Positions 59,439-64,000 of a DNA stretch of 64,000 nt are shown here, in pieces. Made by a program: the position numbers and the translations under genes. The stretch comes from Roseateles_B sp041905785. Lineage in GTDB: Bacteria > Pseudomonadota > Gammaproteobacteria > Burkholderiales > Burkholderiaceae_C. The first letter of the stretch is position 1. Every line of letters begins with the position of its first letter. The DNA lies in the NCBI GenBank assembly GCA_041905785.1, contig JAYRKJ010000012.1, positions 113,590 through 177,589 on the forward strand, read 5' to 3'. Below the pieces are notes generated by a model. It made no database searches. It was not told the origin of the DNA and saw nothing but the letters and a program-made list of their open reading frames with translations.

Positions 59439-61202
59439 ATGATCCACTACCGCATCTCGACCGCCGCGCTGCACGCCCATCTCTACGAGATCCAGCTGAC
59501 GGTGCCGGCGCCGGATGCCAGCCAGCGCTTTGCGCTGCCCGTGTGGATCCCCGGCAGCTACATGGTGCGCGAGTTCTCGCGCCATCTGGGCCCCATCACG
59601 GCGCGCCAGGGGCGGCGCGAACTGCCGGTGCGCCAGCTCGGCAAGAACGAATGGCAGGTGGACGGGCTGGGCAAGGGCGCCCTGGTGCTGAGCTATCGCG
59701 CCTATGCCTTCGACAGCTCCGTGCGCTGCGCCTACCTCGACGCACAGCGGGGGTTTTTCAACGCCAGCAGCCTGTGCCTGCAGGTGCAGGGCGCCGAAGG
59801 GCAGCCGCATCAACTCCAGCTGGCGGACCTGCCGCGGGGCTGGCAGGTGGCCACGTCCATGGCGCCAGCGGGCGGCAGCGGTCCCAGGCATCGCTACCAG
59901 GCGGCGGACTACGACGAGCTGCTGGACCATCCCTTCGAGCTGGGCGCGTTCTGGCGCGGCGAATTCCAGGCGCGCGGCGTGCCGCATGAGTTCGTGGTGG
60001 CTGGGGCCCTGCCCGTGTTCGACGGCGAGCGGCTGCTGCGCGACGCCCAGCGCATCTGCGAGGCGCAGATCGATTTCTGGCATGCCCAGGGCAGGAAGCG
60101 CGAGGCGCCCCCCTTTGAACGTTATGTCTTCCTGCTCAATGCCAGCGAAGACGGCTATGGCGGCCTGGAACACCGGGCCAGCACGGCCCTGATCGCCGCC
60201 CGGCGCGACCTGCCCCGCCTGGGCCAATCCGACACCAGCGATGGCTATGTGCGCCTGCTGGGCCTGATCAGCCACGAGTACTTCCACACCTGGAACGTCA
60301 AGCGCCTGCGGCCGCGCGACTTCGCCTGCTTTGACTACCGCCAGGAGAACTACACCGAGCTGCTGTGGTTCTTCGAGGGCTTCACCTCCTATTACGACGA
60401 CCTTTTCCTGGTGCGCGCCGGCCTGATCGACGAGGCCCGCTACCTCAAGCTGCTGACGGGCAACGTCAACAACGTGCTGTCCGGCCCGGGCCGCCTGCAG
60501 CAGTCGGTGGCCCAGAGCAGCTTTGAAGCTTGGACCAAGTACTACCGCCAGGACGAGAACAGCCCCAACAGCATCGTCAGCTATTACGTGAAGGGCTCGC
60601 TGCTGGCCTTGTGCCTGGACCTGAGCCTGCGCGGCGGCGGCGTCAAGGGCGCGAGCCTGGATGCGCTGATGCGCAAGCTCTGGCGCGAAACGCCGGATCG
60701 CCTGCTCGATGAAGCGCAGGTGCTGGCCGCGGTCGAGGCCCTGGGCTCGGCCGAGCTCGCCGCCCAGCTGCGCGACTGGGTCCATGGCTGCGAGGACCTG
60801 CCGCTGGCTCCGCTGCTGGAGAAGTTCGGCGTGCAATGGGCCGCCGACAAGCTGGGGCTGGCCCAGCGCCTGGGCGTGCGCGTCAACGAGGGCGGCGGCG
60901 CGCTCAGCGTCAAGCAGGTGTTCAGCGGCAGCGCGGCCGAAGCCGCCGGCTTGCAGGCCGGCGACGAGCTGATCGCCTGCAACGGCTGGCGCCTGCGCAA
61001 GCTGGACGACGCCGTGCTGAGCCTGAGCCCCAGGGCACCGCAGCAGATGGACCTGTTGGTGGGGCGTGAGCAGCGCGTGCTGGCCTTGCCGCTGCGCCTG
61101 CCCTTGGACCGTCCAGCCGGCGCGCCGGTGCTGCTGAGCCTGGCGGACAAGGCGCCGGCCCGGCTGCAAAGCCTGCGTCGCGCATGGTTGCAGGGCGGCT
61201 GA
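59439..61202 (+). CDS. M61 family metallopeptidase with PDZ domain
   Basis: 587 residues, ATG 59439. N-terminal beta domain (WIPGSYMVREFSRH), then the zinc site LISHEYFHTWNVKRLRP (HExxH near residue 278) with the downstream EGFTSYYDDLFLVRAG, and a C-terminal PDZ domain (SAAEAAGLQAGDELIACNGW). Glycyl-aminopeptidase-like family M61. No signal peptide is obvious. The stop overlaps the next gene by 19 bp. Confidence 0.92.
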   Translation: MIHYRISTAALHAHLYEIQLTVPAPDASQRFALPVWIPGSYMVREFSRHLGPITARQGRRELPVRQLGKNEWQVDGLGKGALVLSYRAYAFDSSVRCAYLDAQRGFFNASSLCLQVQGAEGQPHQLQLADLPRGWQVATSMAPAGGSGPRHRYQAADYDELLDHPFELGAFWRGEFQARGVPHEFVVAGALPVFDGERLLRDAQRICEAQIDFWHAQGRKREAPPFERYVFLLNASEDGYGGLEHRASTALIAARRDLPRLGQSDTSDGYVRLLGLISHEYFHTWNVKRLRPRDFACFDYRQENYTELLWFFEGFTSYYDDLFLVRAGLIDEARYLKLLTGNVNNVLSGPGRLQQSVAQSSFEAWTKYYRQDENSPNSIVSYYVKGSLLALCLDLSLRGGGVKGASLDALMRKLWRETPDRLLDEAQVLAAVEALGSAELAAQLRDWVHGCEDLPLAPLLEKFGVQWAADKLGLAQRLGVRVNEGGGALSVKQVFSGSAAEAAGLQAGDELIACNGWRLRKLDDAVLSLSPRAPQQMDLLVGREQRVLALPLRLPLDRPAGAPVLLSLADKAPARLQSLRRAWLQGG

Positions 61203-62341
61203 CACGCCGGTCCCTCGGCGCCTTGGCCGGTCTGGCCGCGGTCGTGCTCCTGCTGCACGGCCTGATCCTGGATTCGCTGACCGATCTGGTGGCGGGCTGG
61301 CGCGTGCTGCGCCCGATGCCGCCGCGGCTCAGCGCCGCCTTTGTGCGCACCCTGCAGCCCAGCGCACCCCCGAGCAGCCAGCCGCGGCCCCGCAAGCCTG
61401 CCGAGGCCCAGGCTGCCGCTGCACCTGCTGCACCGGCCGCACCCGCGAAGGACGGCCGCTCGTCCGCGGATGCGCATCCCCCTGCCGCCCGCGCGTCCGA
61501 GCCCGAGGGGCCGCCAGCCAGCGCCGAGCCCGATGCGGTCGCCGCGGCGCCGGCCGCCTCCGGGGTGCTGGCGTCGGCATCGCCCGCGAGCAGCGCCGCA
61601 TCAGCCGCATCCCCGGGCAGCACGGCGTCAGCGCTGGCCGCGGCGAGCAGCATCGCGGAATTTCAGCCTGGTCCCGAATGGCCGGCCTCGACACGGCTGG
61701 ACTACAAACTGCGCGGCAACTACCGCGGCGCCGTGACCGGCCATGCGCGGGTCGAATGGCTGCGCGAAGGCCGGCGCTACCAGGTGCATCTGGAGGTCTC
61801 GGTGGGGCCGGGCTTTGCACCGCTGATTTCGCGCACCATGAGCAGCGAAGGCGTGTTGACGCTGCACGGCATACAGCCCGAACGTTTCGACGAGGACACG
61901 CGCATCCTGCTGGCCGCGCGCCGGCGTCTGACGCTGCAGTTCCAGGGCCAGGACTTGCTGTTCCCCGATGGCCGGCGCGAGTGGGCGCCACCTGGCGTGC
62001 AGGATGCCGCCAGCCAGTTCGTGCAGCTGACCTGGCTGTTCCTGACGGGAAGGGAGTCGCCGGCCGCTGGCCGCGAGATCCGCCTGCCGCTGGCCCTGCC
62101 GCGCAAGCTCTATGCCTGGCGTTACGTGATTGACGGTGAAGAGACCCTGGACACACCCATGGGGCCGCTGGCCGCCTGGCATCTGCGCCCCCTGGCGGAG
62201 AACACGGGCAGCGATCTCAAGGCCGAGGTCTGGCTTGCGCCTTCGCTGCAATACCTGCCGGTGCGCTTGATGATTCGCCAGGACGACAAGACCTGGATCG
62301 ACCTGATGCTGCAGACGGCGCCGCTGCAGGCCGCGCCTTGA
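61184..62341 (+). CDS. DUF3108 domain protein with Ala/Pro-rich linker
   Basis: 385 residues, ATG 61184 inside the end of the M61 gene. One N-terminal membrane segment (LGALAGLAAVVLLLHGLIL), a long low-complexity Ala/Pro/Ser stretch (about residues 60-155), then a DUF3108 domain (LDYKLRGNYRGAVTGHARVEW). Membrane-anchored periplasmic protein of unknown role; the linker may reach through the periplasm. Confidence 0.85.
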   Translation: MVAGRLTRRSLGALAGLAAVVLLLHGLILDSLTDLVAGWRVLRPMPPRLSAAFVRTLQPSAPPSSQPRPRKPAEAQAAAAPAAPAAPAKDGRSSADAHPPAARASEPEGPPASAEPDAVAAAPAASGVLASASPASSAASAASPGSTASALAAASSIAEFQPGPEWPASTRLDYKLRGNYRGAVTGHARVEWLREGRRYQVHLEVSVGPGFAPLISRTMSSEGVLTLHGIQPERFDEDTRILLAARRRLTLQFQGQDLLFPDGRREWAPPGVQDAASQFVQLTWLFLTGRESPAAGREIRLPLALPRKLYAWRYVIDGEETLDTPMGPLAAWHLRPLAENTGSDLKAEVWLAPSLQYLPVRLMIRQDDKTWIDLMLQTAPLQAAP

Positions 62342-62405
62342 CGCCGCACGGCGCGACAGGGCCCATGAGCCCCGTATAGTTGCGCAAATTCCAAGGAGTT
62401 ACACG

Positions 62406-63197
62406 ATGAGCACGTACGAATGCATCCTGACCGAGGTGCGCGGCGATGGCCCGCGCAAGACCGGCCTGATCACCCTGAACCGCCCCAAGCAGCTCAATGC
62501 CCTGAACGACCAGCTGATGGACGAACTGGGCCAGGCCCTGCTGGCCTTCGACGCGGATGAGGGCATCGGCTGCATCGTGCTGACCGGCTCGGAGCGTGCC
62601 TTCGCGGCGGGGGCGGACATCCCCACCATGGCGCCGCACAACTTCATGAGCGCCTTCAAGAGCGGGCTGATCTCTAAGAACTGGGAGACCATCCTGCAGG
62701 TGCGCAAGCCCGTGATCGGCGCCGTGGCCGGTTTCGCCCTGGGCGGCGGCTGCGAGCTGGCCATGATGTGCGACTTCATCATCGCCGCGGAGACCGCCAA
62801 GTTCGGCCAGCCCGAGATCAAGCTGGGCATCATTCCCGGCGCCGGCGGCACGCAGCGCCTGCCCCGCGCCGTGGGCAAGAGCAAGGCCATGGACTTGCTG
62901 CTGACCGCCCGCATGATGGATGCGGCCGAAGCCGAGCGCGGCGGCCTGGTGTCCCGCGTCGTGCCTGCCGACAAGCTGCTGGACGAGGCCCTGGCTGCGG
63001 CCCAGACCATCAATGGCTTCAGCGCACCCTCGACGATGCTGATCAAGGAGCTGGTCAACCGCAGCTTCGAGGGCCCGCTGCTGGACGGCGTGGCGGTGGA
63101 GCGCCGCTACTTCCACGCGCTCTTCGGCACCGAGGACCAGCGTGAAGGCATGGACGCCTTCCTCAGCAAGCGCGCGCCGGATTTCAAGCATCGCTGA
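62406..63197 (+). CDS. Enoyl-CoA hydratase
   Basis: 263 residues, ATG 62406 with AAGGAG 11 bp upstream. Crotonase-fold motifs GSERAFAAGADIPTM and GFALGGGCELAMMCDFIIAAE (oxyanion hole and first catalytic Glu region), with GQPEIKLGIIPGAGGTQRL carrying the second Glu. Fatty-acid beta-oxidation type; it is far from the PKS and not part of a beta-branching cassette. Confidence 0.93.
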   Translation: MSTYECILTEVRGDGPRKTGLITLNRPKQLNALNDQLMDELGQALLAFDADEGIGCIVLTGSERAFAAGADIPTMAPHNFMSAFKSGLISKNWETILQVRKPVIGAVAGFALGGGCELAMMCDFIIAAETAKFGQPEIKLGIIPGAGGTQRLPRAVGKSKAMDLLLTARMMDAAEAERGGLVSRVVPADKLLDEALAAAQTINGFSAPSTMLIKELVNRSFEGPLLDGVAVERRYFHALFGTEDQREGMDAFLSKRAPDFKHR

Positions 63198-63206
63198 CGC
63201 TATGCG

Positions 63207-63236
63207 AACAATCCGGTGTGCGATCCTCGGATTGTT
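63207..63236. terminator. Inverted repeat after the enoyl-CoA hydratase gene
   Basis: AACAATCCG (63207-63215) and CGGATTGTT (63228-63236) form a perfect 9-bp stem with a 12-nt loop, starting 10 bp after the stop. The 3' flank has only a short T-run, so it may be a weak terminator or a protein-binding dyad for the next promoter. Confidence 0.45.
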
Positions 63237-63256
63237 TGCAAATCGGCAATAGAGTC

Positions 63257-63283
63257 TTGCCGCGGCCCTGGTGTTTCTACTAG
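63257..63283 (+). promoter_or_regulatory. Possible promoter of the DUF4148 gene
   Basis: TTGCCG (63257-63262) and TACTAG (63278-63283), 15 bp apart, shorter than the ideal 17. Lies in a locally AT-richer stretch upstream of the structured leader. A single CTAG is present but not the paired CTAG arrangement of the biosynthetic promoters. Confidence 0.35.
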
Positions 63284-63296
63284 GGGCCGATCTCTA

Positions 63297-63360
63297 CAGT
63301 GGAGGCCATGGACAGACAGCTTGCGCTCGCAAGGTGTCTGAAGCCCAGGACCCTCCACTG
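63297..63360 (+). other. Structured 5' leader of the DUF4148 gene (nested hairpins)
   Basis: Outer stem: CAGTGGAGG (63297-63305) with CCTCCACTG (63352-63360), 9 bp perfect. Inner stem: 63314-63325 with 63328-63339, 11 of 12 pairs. The outer 3' arm ends directly before the AAAGGA ribosome site, with the start codon at 63375. This could be a translation-control element or an mRNA-stabilising leader. Confidence 0.5.
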
Positions 63361-63374
63361 CAAAGGATCGCCTC

Positions 63375-63803
63375 ATGAACACCCTGTCTCGCACCGTCGC
63401 CCTGGCCCTTGTTGCTGCCCTGAGCCTGCCCGCCCTGGCCCAGTCCAGTGCCTCGCCCACCCGTGAAGAAGTGATCGCCGAGCTGCTGCGTGCCCGCGCC
63501 AGCGGCGAACTGGCCCGCATGAACAGCGAGGACACCGCCCTTTTCGGCCAACCCGTCACGTCGGCGGCCCAGAGCGCCGTGGCCAAGAAGGACGCCGCCA
63601 AGCCTGCGGTCAAGTCCGAACCGGCCTCGCCCGCCCCCGCCGTCACCCGTGATGGCGTCAAGGCCGAGCTGCAGCGCGCCCGCCAGGCCGGTGAGATGGA
63701 CTATGCACAAGCCGAGCTGGGTCCGCGGCTGAACAGCGAACCGGCCGGCAAGCTGCCCGCGAACGCTCTGCTGGCGGCGCAGCCGATGCCGGCGGCCAGG
63801 TAA
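63375..63803 (+). CDS. Secreted DUF4148 domain protein
   Basis: 142 residues, ATG 63375. Signal peptide TVALALVAALSLPALAQ, then two copies of a short (T)REEV(I/K)AEL-R(A/Q)-GE motif, the hallmark of DUF4148 proteins common in Burkholderiales. Function unknown; small periplasmic or secreted protein. Confidence 0.85.
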   Translation: MNTLSRTVALALVAALSLPALAQSSASPTREEVIAELLRARASGELARMNSEDTALFGQPVTSAAQSAVAKKDAAKPAVKSEPASPAPAVTRDGVKAELQRARQAGEMDYAQAELGPRLNSEPAGKLPANALLAAQPMPAAR

Positions 63804-63878
63804 GGACAAGACCCACGACCTCTGCGCGAGCCCTCCGGCGATGGCTCGCAGGCAACCAAAAAAGCGGCCTTCGTGGCC

Positions 63879-63913
63879 AATGCCAGTCAGTTAAGCCTGA
63901 CTGGCATTTTTTT
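63879..63913 (+). terminator. Intrinsic terminator
   Basis: A perfect 12-bp stem (63879-63890 with 63897-63908), 6-nt loop, running into a seven-T tract (63907-63913), 76 bp after the DUF4148 stop. Textbook Rho-independent terminator. The A-run at 63857-63862 leaves room for use in both directions. Confidence 0.9.
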
Positions 63914-64000
63914 CGTCGGGAATTTGTGAGCCCGGTTCTTGACCTCTCTGGCGTAGCTTCGTTCGCCGCGGCGCGGTGGCAGCACAAAGTGGCGAGATTG

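Noticed and set aside
62406..63197. Enoyl-CoA hydratase as part of a beta-branching (HMG-synthase) cassette
   Set aside because: It lies more than 8 kb outside the cluster among housekeeping genes and no HMG-synthase homologue is present.
63914..64000. A further gene at the right edge
   Set aside because: The last 87 bases follow the terminator; no start with a ribosome site or recognisable coding pattern is visible before the window ends.

Overview
The window is very GC-rich, with long ATGA/GTGA-coupled operons. Its right-hand end carries a housekeeping neighbourhood (YchF, a UbiH-type FAD hydroxylase, a DsbC-type protein, DUF3429, M61 peptidase, DUF3108, enoyl-CoA hydratase, DUF4148). A DUF4148 secreted protein and this mixture point to a betaproteobacterium of the order Burkholderiales (Rubrivivax/Roseateles/Mitsuaria-like). 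This is inferred from gene content only; no rRNA or tRNA gene is present.

About 2-54 kb is one large natural-product locus, a trans-AT polyketide synthase / non-ribosomal peptide synthetase hybrid. From the left: a di-haem oxidoreductase whose two haem domains lie on two different proteins, the second fused to a YeiH-type membrane protein; a Sfp-type phosphopantetheinyl transferase (PPTase); then a starter/extension operon (LnmK-like acyltransferase-decarboxylase, discrete ACP, AMP-ligase, FabG-like reductase, a 5969-residue AT-less PKS and a tandem acyltransferase). A second operon begins near 27.9 kb: an extended SDR, an alpha-oxoamine synthase and an ACP (the trio known from bacterial sphingolipid synthesis), an MMPL/RND transporter, a LolA-like periplasmic protein, an outer-membrane barrel, a TlpA-like thioredoxin, two NRPSs and a threonine-aldolase-like enzyme. 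The first NRPS reads as C-A(Cys)-PCP-E; the second as C-A-PCP-C-A-PCP-C with no thioesterase. On the opposite strand, a serine O-acetyltransferase (cysteine supply) is coupled to a type II thioesterase. A lipoprotein alpha/beta-hydrolase and a LuxR-type regulator follow.

The parts suggest this scheme (inference): a short acyl starter is loaded on an ACP, extended by the PKS with malonyl units from the discrete AT, passed to the NRPS to receive D-Cys and two further amino acids, and released by the terminal condensation domain, possibly onto an amine or alcohol made by the oxoamine synthase branch. The product would be exported by the RND/LolA-like/barrel set. The PKS also holds fossils: a ketosynthase remnant with Cys replaced by Gly, a dead-looking dehydratase, and the C-lobe of a condensation domain at its end.

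Four promoters in the locus share one architecture: two CTAG half-sites 12 bp apart (11 in one case), then a -10-like element exactly 15 bp after the inner half-site. They precede the starter/PKS operon, the oxoamine-synthase/NRPS operon, the cysE operon and the hydrolase gene, so the locus looks like one regulon, probably run by the LuxR-type protein at 53.5 kb. Beyond it are a radical SAM/SPASM enzyme with a possible small peptide gene, then ordinary chromosomal genes. No CRISPR array, insertion sequence, integrase, tRNA or rRNA gene was seen.
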